A stretch of DNA of 64,000 nt from Fusarium oxysporum f. sp. lycopersici 4287 (GCF_000149955.1 NC_030986.1:4215333-4279332); one strand, 5' to 3'; shown: positions 46,769 through 59,000, counted from the first letter of the stretch. Notes: generated by a model not told the origin, from the sequence alone. Numbers and translations are program-made.

Positions 46769-48654
46769 ATCGATGTATGGTGTTGTGAGGTGCATACTTA
46801 TTTATCTGAAGAGGATAGGAGGTGTATGTATGTCATGCTTATGGTCGATTACGAGTGAAAGCTGGTCGGGCAAGTGGTGGATGGACTCAGTTAAGATTGA
46901 CGTAGTCAAGGCTCGATGGAGTACCAATGAATACCAGTGAGATTTACAAGGGGCGTTCATACCAGGTTCAAGGCTGTATTGTCTGCACGGGGAAGGGGAC
47001 GCGGAAAGATGAGATGCTTCCGGGAACAGAGTCAGATAGCCTTGGAGTTGACCATCCTCACATCTTACTATGGGATATTTTAGAACATTCAGTTTCTTCT
47101 CATATACAAGTACCCCCCTGAGCTTGTATTGAGGGCACGCTTTTGCAGAGTGTCAAGTACTCGATAGTACCATCTTCAACTTTGCCATACTAAACATCAA
47201 CTTAGTTACATACTGGTCAAATTATCCAGTTTCTCTTTAGAGTTTTACTTACTGCATTAAACTGATTTGAGAGCCAATATTCATGAGCAGAAAAGTGCAA
47301 CGCTCGTTTTTGATACTTCTTGGGCATGAGATGGTTCACAACCAACAACCAACGCGCATAGACAAAAACAGCCATTGCAGGGATTATAAGGGAACTGTAC
47401 AAACTCCACTTCACCAAAACGCGTCCCATTCTCTTCTCTTCTCTTCTCTTCTCTCCTTCCTCTCTATTAGCTTCTCTTGCCACTAATGATGGTGGTTGTG
47501 CCCATGATACAGGGCTGAATATACTGCCTTGGCAAGCTTCCTGGATGGAATTTCTGGCCAGTTAGAAGCCTCCAGAAACTGGCCATGGCCGATACGGATC
47601 ATCCTCCCCACTTCATCGTCTTTCTGGAGATGCGTCAGGAGGGTTGAAACGACCAGGCCGGCAAGCTCTCGTTTCCCTACCGCTTGTCTTTTGCAGCATT
47701 GATGGTGAGCTCACCGCATCCTACGCCCGTCAGGTCGGTCTAATTGCTTTTCCTCCCTTCGGATGGCACAGCACAGGCCAAGATTGGCCTGAGCCGAAGC
47801 CAGATACCAGCAACACAGGTTTGTGATAGTGTCCAAGCTTCAGCCCCATCACTGCGCCTGTTTCATTTTGTGCCGTGAAAACTCTTCAAATCAGATCATT
47901 TTCATGCTGAGGCAACCTTGATCTTCACCGTATTATGGTTCGCAACGTGAATCTGTAAGGTAGTTTTCCTGGCCTACAAGGCAGTGAGTGGATGCTATGA
48001 ATAGACAGTTGAAGGCGTTTGTTAGACAAGCGGAAACACGGCGCGTCCCTAGTTCCATTAGCTCCACAGAGAGTGCTGTAGTTTAATCAGTGTTTAGCGG
48101 AGTCTATCGCTATCCGTAAGGCGAGTTTGTCTTGAAGGGGAAATAGCCGAGCTGTAACGTCATGTTTCAAAGGAGGAACCATCTTTGCTTTTGTTATTTC
48201 GACATTCGGAGACGCCGTTGCTCGCTCTCTTCGTACACTTTTTCTCCCAGCAACGCTTTAGAACGAGATGCTTACGGGGACGGCACTTCCTGCTTCCTTG
48301 ACGCCGCATACTGACAACCAGTGACTGTTCCCCATAACCTGAGAAACGCGTGCTTATCTTATATACACATATAATCGCATTCCTTCCCAGGTCTCTGGGC
48401 CCAAAAGGTTTTTCTATCGGCTGCTCTAAACTAAAGGTGCTATACAATTCTGTTATTACAAAAGTCTGGTACTTGATAAGAAACAAAAGACAAAACCACA
48501 GAACAGAACCCTGTTGACACGTTCATGCCCGTCTAACCATTAAAAGTCGTCAATCTGCCAATTTCCCAAGAATAAAATACAATACCATAGAAACACAAAG
48601 AAAGAAGAAAACGAATTTGCACCCATCCATACTAACTAAACTGTACAGTCCACT
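46769..48654. other. 5' flank of paralogue C, duplicated at 50.7-52.5 kb
   Basis: 1.9 kb without a called gene. Several colinear blocks resemble the 5' flank of paralogue D: 47283-47425 against about 51237-51395 (both start GAGCAGAAAA and contain AACTCCACT near the end), 47877-47905 against about 51885-51920 (TGAAAACTCTTCAA then TCAGATCATT), about 48001-48160 against 52010-52175, and about 48245-48285 against 52265-52310 (CTCCCAGCAAC). It therefore belongs to a segmental duplication. Confidence 0.6.
47429..47458. repeat. TTCTC pentanucleotide microsatellite
   Basis: About five CTCTT units, a pyrimidine tract inside the 5' flank of paralogue C. The matching place in the D flank lacks it, so it arose after duplication or was lost there. 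Confidence 0.8.
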
Positions 48655-50678
48655 TCAAATAGAAATGGGCTTATCCGAAAAGTAAATCCAAAACTGTCGT
48701 CGCTGCAATACTGGAGTAGATGCAGCACCAGAATGTCGCTGCATAATAGCTCCCAGGCACTCATCTTTGAAGGATTCAAATCCATCTTCGTCGCCATTCT
48801 CGAATTCTTCATTCAAGTTGGACGTTCGGCCTCTGAGAGACATGTGAAGGGTTCGGCCGTGCCTCAACCCCAACTCCCTAGCCACAGCCGCAAGAGACAT
48901 GTGGAATAAGAAAGATGAGGGTTTCCAAGACCTGAAGTCAACGCCATTAGCGATGTCGGATCTGATGACTATTTCACGTCCATTCAGCACTTGTCGCTGT
49001 ATGTCTTCAGGCTCCAGATTCCCGGGGCTGCTGCCTTGCTGTCTCGCAGCACTAGCCTCTGGTCTCGCTGTAGACTCCGCCTCCCGCTCCCGACTTGGCC
49101 CAGCTTGAACCGTTGGAGTCTGCCTGACCGGCACATCAGGTAGCTTTCCTTGAGCTTTAGCGGAGAGGCCAGTAGTAGACGTGCCGTGGGCATCTAGTTG
49201 TTGGTCTACACCCGCTGCTATGGCTGCCTCTGTGGTCTGCCTTTCAGCCTGGCGAGTTAGCGCTGCTCTGATAGCTTCGGTTGGAGACTGGCTTTGTGTT
49301 TCCCCAGCTGAAGTTTTTGAGGTGGAATCATTAGTGGTGGCTGAGGGCTGTTTGCCTTGGCTCGCATTACTTCTGCGCTGAGGTCCAACTACAGCTGGGG
49401 GAGGTGATGGGGTTGGGGTTGGGTTCTCGGCAGCTTGAATCTGTTCTTCTGTAGCAGCCTCCGGTCGATAGATTGACTTGGTCTGCCGTTGAGAGACTCG
49501 GACTCTAGGACGGTGGCTCTGTGTCTTTCTGCCACCTCGAGTGCCTTTTGGAGGCTGACGTGTCGGTTTCGCAGACGTACTCGGGTCTTGTCTGGGGACT
49601 TTGGCCTGGCGGTTGCTATCATTGGAGTCTGACTCGACCGGGCGCTTGCCGTTAATCTGTGCCTATGAAAAGATTTAGTCTCGATAGGATGAACTTGATA
49701 GAAGGTACTAACAGTTTCAGTGGCCCTTGGCGGGCTTTTAGGCACTTCGTACGGGTCTGTCCTGCACGCATTATCTGCTTCTTCGGGAATAGGCATCATA
49801 GTTTCCGCTGTGTCAGGGACTAAAAGAGAAGACGAAAAGGGCTCAGAGCTCGAGCTCTCCTCTGGTGTATCCTGTCGTTGTGTATGGACAGTAAGATTAA
49901 GAGACATTCCAAAGGCTGCAAAGTGATCGTCTCTGGAGACCATGTCAGAAAGTCGTACTTCTGATGCGTTGGAGATGTTCTTACGTGGACGGCCCTGATG
50001 TGTTGGTTCTGGACTGCATGCTCTCAACATCTATGGGGTTGTCGATACTCTGGCCTTTGAGAATATGCGAGTTATTGAGAACTTGGTGTTTGTCGTCACT
50101 CGGCGTGTCCAGGGGCTTTAATGGTGAGGTGTCTCTGTCGCTAGGCTGTGATAGTAGCTTGGCAGAGGTAGAGTTTGAGGGTTTGTATCGCTTGTGCTCT
50201 CGGGCTGCACGCCAAAAGACTTTGATCATGAGACGACGTATCCTGTTTGAGTCAGTGATAGCTCATGTCAGGGGAATACTGTATGTTTAGTCCATCTGGG
50301 TCTGAGCACTCACCGAGAAGAGTCTTTAGAATACTCAAGACACCTTGTGTTAACAGAGTTGTGCCTCGCAGGCCAGAACTCAGGCCCCTTTCCCTTGGTA
50401 TCGAGAAAGTCTTTGGTGACCTCTTGGAGTCCTCTTTGGTGAAGAGGCAACCTCCACTTGGTGAGTTTATATGCAGGTAGTTTGGTGCTAGGAGATATAA
50501 AAGATTCGATCTGGGTTCGAACAGCCCTCTTAAAGGCGATGTCCTGGTCTTGGCCTGGGTTGCCGTAGCCAAGGGCCTTGCGTAGTTCTGTGAGATGGGG
50601 GATAGTGGAGGTTTTTGTAGTTTTGAAGAGCCTGTCAAGGACTTTAGGGGGGCTTCCCTGAGCTTCGACTGGTTCCAT
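48655..50678 (-). CDS. Paralogue D of uncharacterised island family
   Basis: Function unknown. Exons 50678-50314, 50242-49985, 49932-49713 and 49662-48655 give 616 residues; phases 2, 2, 0. The N-terminal domain reads LTELRKALGYGNPGQDQDIA, FKRAVRTQIESF, W, VTKDFLDTKGKG, FWPAR and YSKDS, then IRRLMIKVFWRAAREHKRYK after intron 1, close to C. The middle is Thr/Pro/Gln-rich; exon 4 opens with AQINGKRPVE and has a basic stretch (KGTRGGRKTQSHRPRVRVSQ). C-terminal domain about 515-616: IVIRSDIANGVDFRSWKPSS, FLFHMSLAAVARELGL, LHMSLRGR, FESFKDECLGAIM and FWIYF. The start MEPVEAQGSP was chosen over a Met 15 codons upstream because it matches the C start. Confidence 0.75.
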
Positions 50679-53129
50679 GGTGTTGGCAACAGAAATATAT
50701 ATCTTTGAGGCAAACCTGTGCATCCCTTTTATGTGTAGGTAGGTCGCTTTTCAGGTTGGGGACGAATCTTGCCTGATGGACCGGTTGAGAGATTGCCGTA
50801 TTAGGGATAGGATCACACTCCTTGAATAGCTTGAGCACTCAGTAAAGATCCTACCAATTCTTCCAAGGTAAGTGCTAAGCTTTTGGCCCGAGTGGAAGCC
50901 AGTTGAGTCTGTAATGAGCTTGCGCTTGAACTCTGGCGCAAGCATCCGTACACCGCGGAAGGATAGGGGGGATCCGCGTACCATCTGGGGGACGTAACGA
51001 GGCAGATTCGCGATAAATTTGCGTTCAGTTTCAACCAGATCTTAAACATTTTTCCCTGGCTCACAAGTATATGGCTTGTACCAGTTGTGTGGCTCAATTT
51101 CTCAGAGTGTAAGTCGCTGGATCAACCCATTCTCAATGCCATTGTATTGAAAGATCAGCTTATCAACAACCACCTCAAATTACTCACAATGCTCAAACTG
51201 TTTTAGCCATTTAACTATAATCCATTTTATCTCTTGCACAGTGAGCAGAAAAATCGAGGGGTACATCTTGTAACTTGTTCTGTCCAACCAGACTGTCGCC
51301 TTGTTCACAGAACCAACGGCCAACATGCATATACTCGAACCGCAGCAGCAGGGGTATTCTAATAAAAATGTAGAAACTCCACTCCACCATAACAAGCTGA
51401 GGGCGCTCTTGCAAAGCATCTTTGCTCTTTTCTCTTCCTTTACCACACCTATGGCCTCTATAGAGGCCTGACAGGGGGGCTGTTGTTAAGACTTTCGGTC
51501 TGCTAAATTACTCAGGACAGTCAGTAATTTTCTATCTCTGGGAAATGTTTCAGCTCGTCCCAGACGAGGTGGGAATGGTACCAATCTTGCCGCCTTGCCG
51601 CCTTGACAGCTGGCCAAGCTGTCAGTTTTGCGGGCACCATGATGAGTTCACCGTCTTTTGTCTCATGAAATCTGCTTGACAGGTTCGTTTTGCTTTTCCT
51701 CCGTTGACGTGTCAGAGCGAGGTCAAAGGGGTGACCTGTTTTGGGCATTGGCAAGAGTCGAGATCAACACTGCAAGATGGTTCGGCACGCTTTATCCTAT
51801 CTTGACAGTCACAGATCGCGACTTTCCACTCACACTTTGTCCTATCCCTACGGTGGTAACGGCCACAAGATCATCTTAACTTATGAAAACTCTTCAAGTC
51901 AGATCATTCTGAAGCATAACATCATCCTGTCTCCGTTGTCGTCATCTGTTACAACGAGGCAGCGTGGATCTCCAGAATCTCCAGCTCATAAGGCTATCTA
52001 TCTAATTTTAGACAGCTGCCAAAAGTGTCTAGAGCTAAGGAGACTCGGCTATTCCCTAGCGAACTCCGCAATAGTAGTTTAAACGTGAGGTAGAGTCTGG
52101 CAGTTTGCATTGCTATTGTGAGCATTGAGTACCGACTGCAAGGTAACGGGATCTCAAAAGGGAAATCACCGAACTCTGAAGTCGAGACTCTGCCGTGCAT
52201 CGTCTGGTTCCTTGTTCCTGAAGATAAGATACCTAGCATTGTTACGCTCCGTCCAAGCTCTTCAGTCATAGGTCTCCCAGCAACCCTCCATAGCAACAAG
52301 ATGCTATTCGGACTTGTATTTCCTGCCATGCAAATGCAGGTCTTATCTGGCCCGTGCCAAATAATTCATCTCTTTCGTCCTGGTCTTGAAACAAAAGGTG
52401 CTTCCCAGGTCCTTGGATCAGAGGCTGCAGCTCTGGGGCGCGAACCACTACCAGACGGTACCTTGAGTTGAATGGTACATCAACTGAATCCTTGTTCAGA
52501 AGCATCTGTATCCTCAGCCACCCGGGAATAACATGTCACAGTAAGAATAGCACGGATGGTCGTGCTGCCACCCATTCTTACGTGTTAGTGAGTGATGTGC
52601 ATAAGATGGATAATAGTTATAAAAGGACAACTATGTGCATAATTTTAATTGCACAAAACCCTTCTTTTGCTGAGACTGGGAAATATTCAAGAAGGATTCC
52701 CTACATTAGCCAGTGTATGGGAATGAGCACACTCCTTTTCTCAACCAAACCAAATGGTTAGTACTGAACTCCCTCAAGACCATATCAATCAGTCACACTG
52801 ATTCTTAGTTTCTAGTTATAAGATGGACTCACTTACATTAGTCAAGATCCCAAGACTTTTGACATGCCATTTTCATGTAGTATCTCTAGGGTAGACAGTC
52901 GGCATCAATTGAGGAGCACCAGGACACCTTGGGAGACATCCATTACATATGCTCCGATTCTTAATCACCATAAGCCGATACAAGCGAGTCCTAGTCACTT
53001 AAAGACTTGGTCATCATTTGGTAGTGGCCAGTCAGAGCTCCCTTCACCTTCAGCCTACAGTCCTTAGTCATACTGCACATCCATTCAGCCGCAGCTATAT
53101 ATACCGACTCATGATCCAAGCCTGGAGAA
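50679..53129. other. 5' flank of paralogue D and intergenic region
   Basis: 2.45 kb without a called gene. The proximal about 1.8 kb (50,700-52,500) is the partner of the 46.8-48.5 kb flank of paralogue C. The rest (52,540-53,129) is AT-rich promoter-type sequence of the CorA-like gene. Short open frames of up to 117 codons at 52,118-52,505 lie inside the duplicated block on both strands and look incidental. Confidence 0.45.
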
Positions 53130-54803
53130 ATGCTCATTTATTACAGACACAGTGTATACAACATGTCTATAAAATGCCCCATAATAGAAGCGCCTGAAGC
53201 TCGATCCACGCCCCGGACAAAAGATGACAATGGCAGCTGGTTATCTGCCGATGGACCATATCTCACTTACATCAAGCAGAGCTGTAGTCGACAGCCCAAT
53301 CTCGAGTTACCCGATGGACGGAATCGCGCTATTATGCTGTGCGATAGACAGCATGTTCGAGCGACAGTTCTCGAGTTAAATAGTGAAGGTAAAATGCTGT
53401 CGCCTGCGGAATTCCCTCATGTTACACAACTGAGGAATCATTTTTCTCAACTGCGAAAGTTGCGTCAAGATGGTCAAAGTCATCGGACGATCTATCTTGT
53501 CGAAGGCTTAAACACAGAAGTTATAGCACTTTTAGGTGACGAACTCCAGGTAGACCCTATGTTCTTTGTCACTCATGAGAGAACGTCGACATATCTGCGA
53601 TGGCCTTACGAGCCCAATCTAGCACCATGCTTACCTTCACTCATTGATGGGAATCGATCATTTGCTGCAAGCTACTACGACATTCGAGCTCTCAGTGAAG
53701 AATTCGGGTCATTCAGCGTAGGATGTGCAGAATCGGGTAGAGACGCTTTGAGGACCAAGCTCGGCAAGGATTGGGAGCCTACAGTTATCCTTCACAGAAA
53801 ATGTTCATTCTGGAAAACAACATTTTCCAATCAAAATGACTGGAGTGGTAAGTTACTATTATCATAGTCTTAAGAATAGTCAAATTGATATTCTGTAGTT
53901 TTAATCCTCTGTGATCCACCCTTTCGAAAAGCTCATATATGGCATAAACCACAGCCAAAATCTGAGACGTGGTCACTCAAGACTATAGAATTTTCTGCAC
54001 CTCCGTTTCAAGGAGGATATGCAGATTTTATCCCCAGTCCCTGGACTGTACGGAGCAGAACATCAGGACCTTCACGAGAATGTCTATATGACGACTTGCT
54101 TCACTACTACACCGAATGCTACAATGACATATCTGCCAGGCAAGCAGCTCAGCTAGACATCACTGTTTTCGTGAGGAAGATCATAGCGTCTCATTATATG
54201 CTTTTGATCGAATACCACGATGCGCTTCTATCGACAATGGCATTTCCCTTGCAGCGAAAAGACAATTTTGCATCTGTTCAGACAACATCTCTCGAAGCAT
54301 CATGGAGCAATATCCAACTTTTATGCAGTCGACTCAGCAGATATATCAAGGATGTTTCACAAATAATGCTACAGTTACACATCAGATTTGACGATCCCGT
54401 AGTTCCAATCGATTACACACAGTGGACAGAAAGCGAGTCAGATTTTCAGTACATTTATATGAGATTGCAGTCTCTCAGACAAAGAGCAGAGTTTCTAAGC
54501 GAGTCGCTTACTGGAGTGACGGGTATCAATGGAGCTGCAAGGTCTATTCGCGAAGCAAAGACCATCAAGACGTTTACTATCGTAGCGCTCATTTTTATTC
54601 CTTTGTCATTCTCTACGAGTCTGTTTAGCATGTCTGAGCGGTATTTACCAGGCGAGAAGAACTTTGGGGTCTTTTTTAGTGTGTCGTTACCACTTTTGGT
54701 CTTCATTTTTGCCGTTATACTATTATTTGATCTGGGATATGATGAGAATAGTAGTTGGACGTTCAAGACATTTACAACCAGAATATGGAGGTTGTTATTC
54801 TAA
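53130..54803 (+). CDS. CorA-like membrane protein lacking GMN
   Basis: Fungal member of the CorA/Mrs2-like superfamily, many of which are not proven Mg transporters. Exons 53130-53847 and 53899-54803 give 540 residues; the phase-1 intron joins QNDWS to VLILCDPPF. The N-terminal 300 residues form a soluble domain with no recognised signature. The C-terminal part has a long helix (about 375-470: SRYIKDVSQIMLQLHIRF to LRQRAEFLSESLTG) and two membrane helices: TFTIVALIFIPLSFSTSLFSM and FFSVSLPLLVFIFAVILLFDL. CorA channels end helix 1 with GMN; here the position reads FSM, so a normal Mg pore is doubtful. An alternative start is the Met at 53163. The gene borders the paralogue island and is likely accessory. 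Confidence 0.8.
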
Positions 54804-54828
54804 GCATGTTGCGAATAAACAAACACTG

Positions 54829-55554
54829 TCAGGTCTCATCATCTACATACATATCTTCACCGTCCTCTCTTCCCTCTCCATACAAAACCTCACAAACACC
54901 TGCCAGCGGAATATCCATCACCGCATCCGTTCCCTCACTCCAAATCTCCCTCCATCTCAATCTCCCATCTCCATGCACCTTTCTCTCCCTATTACGACTC
55001 CCCCTCAATCTTCCCTTCGCATCAATCTCCGCCAACTTTCCCGCCCCATCAACGACAGTCTCAACACTCGATAGTGGCACCGTCAACATCTCTGTGTTAA
55101 AAGCAGCGAGAGCTACGTAGATGTACACCACTGTCATGACGATAAAAGCCGGTATGGCGAGCGCCCACCATCGGTTGGGATAGTAGTATATCCCCAGGGC
55201 GTGCAGAAATGGCGAAGGGAGATAGCCCCATAGGAGGTAAATGAGGAATGTCAGACTGCTGAAGAGATACAGCACAAAGCCGTAGTATTCGTACGTCGGC
55301 ACCTTTGGCGCGGCTCTAGGTACAGGCGCGATTGCATCGTCATCAGATGCGTCTGGTGTTGTTGGCCGTGAAGGGCGTAGAAGAGATGTGAGTGAGGGCG
55401 AAGGGGGCAAAGGCGTTGGAGGTCGCCCATAAAATGGAGGCGCAAAAAGATTCTGCGACAATTGTCGTGGGGGAGAATCTTCGTCTTCTCCGGACGAACT
55501 GGCCGATTGAGCGTCTGAGAGGATATCGTCCTCGTCATCTGAGCTGAGTGACAT
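54829..55554 (-). CDS. GPI19: GPI-GlcNAc transferase subunit PIG-P
   Basis: PIG-P/Gpi19 subunit of the ER complex that transfers GlcNAc to phosphatidylinositol, the first step of GPI-anchor synthesis. Single exon of 241 residues. Residues 1-85 are a disordered acidic Ser/Pro-rich extension. The PIG-P domain starts at about 92: YEYYGFVLYLFSSLTFLIYLLWGYLP is membrane helix 1, followed by GIYYYPNRWWALAIPAF and helix 2 (FIVMTVVYIYVALAAFN), the typical two-helix hairpin with the YYPNRWW motif. The C-terminal part after the hairpin is longer than in yeast and acidic at its end. It overlaps the 3' side of the CorA-like gene by only 25 intervening bases, so the two transcripts probably overlap. Confidence 0.92.
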   Translation of the reverse strand: MSLSSDDEDDILSDAQSASSSGEDEDSPPRQLSQNLFAPPFYGRPPTPLPPSPSLTSLLRPSRPTTPDASDDDAIAPVPRAAPKVPTYEYYGFVLYLFSSLTFLIYLLWGYLPSPFLHALGIYYYPNRWWALAIPAFIVMTVVYIYVALAAFNTEMLTVPLSSVETVVDGAGKLAEIDAKGRLRGSRNRERKVHGDGRLRWREIWSEGTDAVMDIPLAGVCEVLYGEGREDGEDMYVDDET

Positions 55555-56064
55555 GTTGATTGTGATTTGTCTGTTTCTGTACGAACAAGACTGTAGTTTG
55601 AAGTGTCAAAAGTTGAGGTCCAGGGCAATGTGACAACGTCACTCAGTTGAGTTTAGGCCAGGTACCCGCTACAACGGGGCTGTTCTAGTGCCTCGTCTAG
55701 CACGTTCAAACTTCCAGAAAGCTTATCTGCACCACCTTAAAAGTCATGAAGCAATTGAACTGGACTGAACTGAAAAGAACAATAACAACAAGACTACTAA
55801 ATTTTTTATGATCTGGGTTGTTTATTTATTAGATCTGATTGCTTCCACTATCTCATCAGAATAACACCCAGTATCCATGTACCCATGGCTACCACTCGAC
55901 CACTCGACCACTCGACCACTCGACCACTCGACCACTCTCCTTTCCGCTACCCTCACTCTGATTAAGCTATATCCAAGAGTCATCATCATTAATCCACATC
56001 TTTAATATCTAACTAGGTCATACACTTTGTACAAAAGAGCCCTCTCTTGAAGAAAACTTTAGTC
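55555..56064. other. Intergenic region with octamer tandem repeat
   Basis: 510 bases between the PIG-P start and the VPS8 stop, holding the PIG-P promoter and the VPS8 3' region. Its only notable structure is the ACCACTCG repeat. Confidence 0.4.
55891..55937. repeat. ACCACTCG octamer tandem repeat
   Basis: Five perfect ACCACTCG units followed by ACCACTC, in the 3' flank of VPS8. A polymorphic minisatellite is likely. Confidence 0.9.
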
Positions 56065-59000
56065 TCACCCATCAATAGGGCATCTATACTCTCTCTCAAC
56101 AACACCCACCACTCCATTCTGCTGCCTTTCCTGCAACTCATCTAGACAGCTCTGGTGATAAATGTGCCGGCAAGCCAATACTACCAAAGGCCCCATAGGC
56201 TTGTCCTTATTACTGCCCACGCCGCTGTTGGCGTTGGTCTCGATGAGCATGCTCGACGGTCTCGTGTCGACTCCCTTACCCTTAGCCTTGAGATCCGTTT
56301 CGCCATCATCTCCCTTGGCACGCTCCGCTGCGTTGGCTTGCCTTTCTTTCCTTCTCTTTTCTTCAACAGCCTGTTTATCCTCCCACGCCTCGAAAACTGC
56401 TGTTCCAGCGACTCCAGGTCCCCACACTCTTCGGCTGCATGCTTCACACGTTGATCCTCTTGGTCGCCATCCCCTTTGACGAAGCTCGACTGATTGATTG
56501 ACATTGACAAATAGACTGCGCTCCAACAGACGATTCGATAGCTTGAGGATTGACTCCTCATACGCATACGCCGAGAAGATGGACGCTAGTACACCTCGAA
56601 GATCTGCCAGGTTTGGTGATGACGCAGCCGCTTGTGTCAAGAACGCCCTGAGAATGCGCAGAAAAGACAGGCTGGAACCGGCATTTGATAGCAGCTTCGA
56701 CCCCGACTGAGATGTCGTCTGGCTGGATGTCGTTGTAAGCAGTGCCGTGAATGTGTGCTGAACCAGCGAGCGAAGAAGAGCCACTAGCTTCTCCTCATCA
56801 AACTCGTCGTCACTGATATTCTGCTCAGCAGCAGCGCTGAGAGCAGGTGACAGTTTCTTGGTGGTTTGCACACATGCATCGATCAGACTCAGCCATAAAG
56901 CCTCGTCCGGTGACAGTGCCTCAGTTGCCGTTTTTGGAGCCTTCTGGACCAATTTTGACTTCTTAGTCGAAGATTTGGTCTGGCCTTGACATAACCATAT
57001 GCCAACATGAACATATTTCTGAAGAGCTTCGAGAAGACCCTCAGCGGCGTACCCAAGGCTTGGTCCTGAATGCTGTTCCTCAGCACCTGTCAATAGTCCA
57101 TGCATTGCGGACTCCAAGGTCTTGAGATGCTTGACAAGTCGTTCCATAGCGTCCTTGACTTGGCCTTCCCGAGCCATCAACACAACGGCCGCATCAATCA
57201 CACCAGTCTCCTCCATCGTTGGCAGCAGCTTTTCAAGCCTCAAATCAGTTGACTGCACAAGACCAACGTAATCAGATACATGAGACGGCTCAAATTTGCA
57301 CATGAGCTGCACATAACGTTCGACCAAGTCACGAGCGGCCACCAACTTATCATCTGCTGTTGGCTCCTCTGGCTCCAGCAATGTCTTGAGATATGTGTGC
57401 TGTAGGTCTGGTGCATCCTCGGCAGAGCCAATCATGTGCTGATGTAACTCCAAGCCTTGCTCTGCTAGAGTCTTCGCAGTTAATGCGGCATCAAGCTCAA
57501 GTAGTCTTCGTGCATGTTCCTTAACGACAGTGAGCACTTCCTGAATCTGACGTCCAGTCAGCCCTGTCTGAGGTCGCAGGCATTCGCGAAGGCAGTCGAA
57601 AACCAGCTCTTGGTCTTCCGGGTCCTCAAAATACGTCTGGGCAAGATTTCCATATTGCTTATCCGTCTTGTATATGCGCTTCAGGATACGATAGAACCCT
57701 GCCTTCTTGAACAACGGCATCAACTCAGGCATGTCTGACGGGTGATAGACAGAGAGTAAATATTCAGCGCTGAGCTGTGCATCCTCAGCCAAGTCGAGGC
57801 CTGGATAATTGCACAGACCAGTCAAGACGCGCGAGAGTGTTGTGCCTGAAAAGAGAAGGTATTGTGGGAACTTTGGAAGGTTCCGCGCAATAAACATGTC
57901 GAGGTAGATGGTATCCTCAGGGGCAAAGTCGTTTGGGTTCATGACGTCCAGTAAGATAGAGAGAACATATTGCCGGTTTATGGTTTGTCCAAAGATCTGT
58001 TCTTCCGGCATGTCTCCCTTAGAACCGTTCATGTGCTGATCGGTGGAGTCATTCAGGAAAGGGTCCTCGAATGCCTCGTTCAACGCGCTCAGAAAGCTAG
58101 GGGCATCCAGTTTGAGAATCATGCGAAGGTAGGGAAACGATGGCTGCGACTCAGAGTTGGGGATGGTACGGAACTCGTTCCCACTGCCTTTGGGCCAGGT
58201 AATAGTTCTTCCGGAAAAGAAAAACCAGTAAATCTCAGATTTAGCTTTGGTTGCCATCTCTTCACTCATCGCTTCATCGTTTGGATACACCCTGCCAGTC
58301 AGTGTATAAGACAAATATGGGAAAATCTTGAAGGCGTTGATGCTGAAGAAGTCATCTGCTGGATTGTTTGCCGTGAAGTCCCCATCAACCATGAGGGGTA
58401 TCAACAGAGACAGAAGATCAATCATAGGAGTGATATAGTCACCAAGTGCCTGATTCCAGACGTAGATCAGAGCATCGTACAAGCTGTGTTGCTTACACAG
58501 CAATGTTATCTGGTCAAGGTCCAGTGTCGCTGTCTCCATGTGGCAGATCATTTCCTCAAGCCTGCTCTCCCATCCTCGACTGACGTAGTGCTGGACCAAA
58601 TCTTTCACAACAGTTGGAGGCACCATCGTGATGGTCTTCTCGAGGATATATGGTTCGAGACACTCAAGAAAGATACCTCCAGTATCAGCATCTTCGTACC
58701 AGTCATACATGTCCTCAAAAAGGAAGTCCTGGTTGTCGACGGCTTGACAAGCTGTGAAACAGGTCTCTGCTAATTGCTTCATGTGCTCATCGTCGTAGCT
58801 CTCGGGATCCTTCTGACGCTGACCAAAAGCATACTTCAAAGAGGCACTGATGATCTCCATAATCTTGTCACGAACCATAGTGTGACGCAATGAAGGATCT
58901 TCCGGCAATCCAACGGTGAGCTTGTCTGCATCGCCAGTATAGTAAGAAGTGGCGAGCTGGATAGCGCCCAGGTAGTCGCCATTTTCCATCATAGCAATAA

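Noticed and set aside
46940..52600. Transposon as carrier of the C/D duplication
   Set aside because: I see no terminal inverted or long direct repeats, and no transposase or reverse-transcriptase motifs in the duplicated flanks.
54096..54803. CorA-like C-terminal half as a separate gene
   Set aside because: A standard phase-1 intron at 53848-53898 joins it in frame to the upstream open frame.
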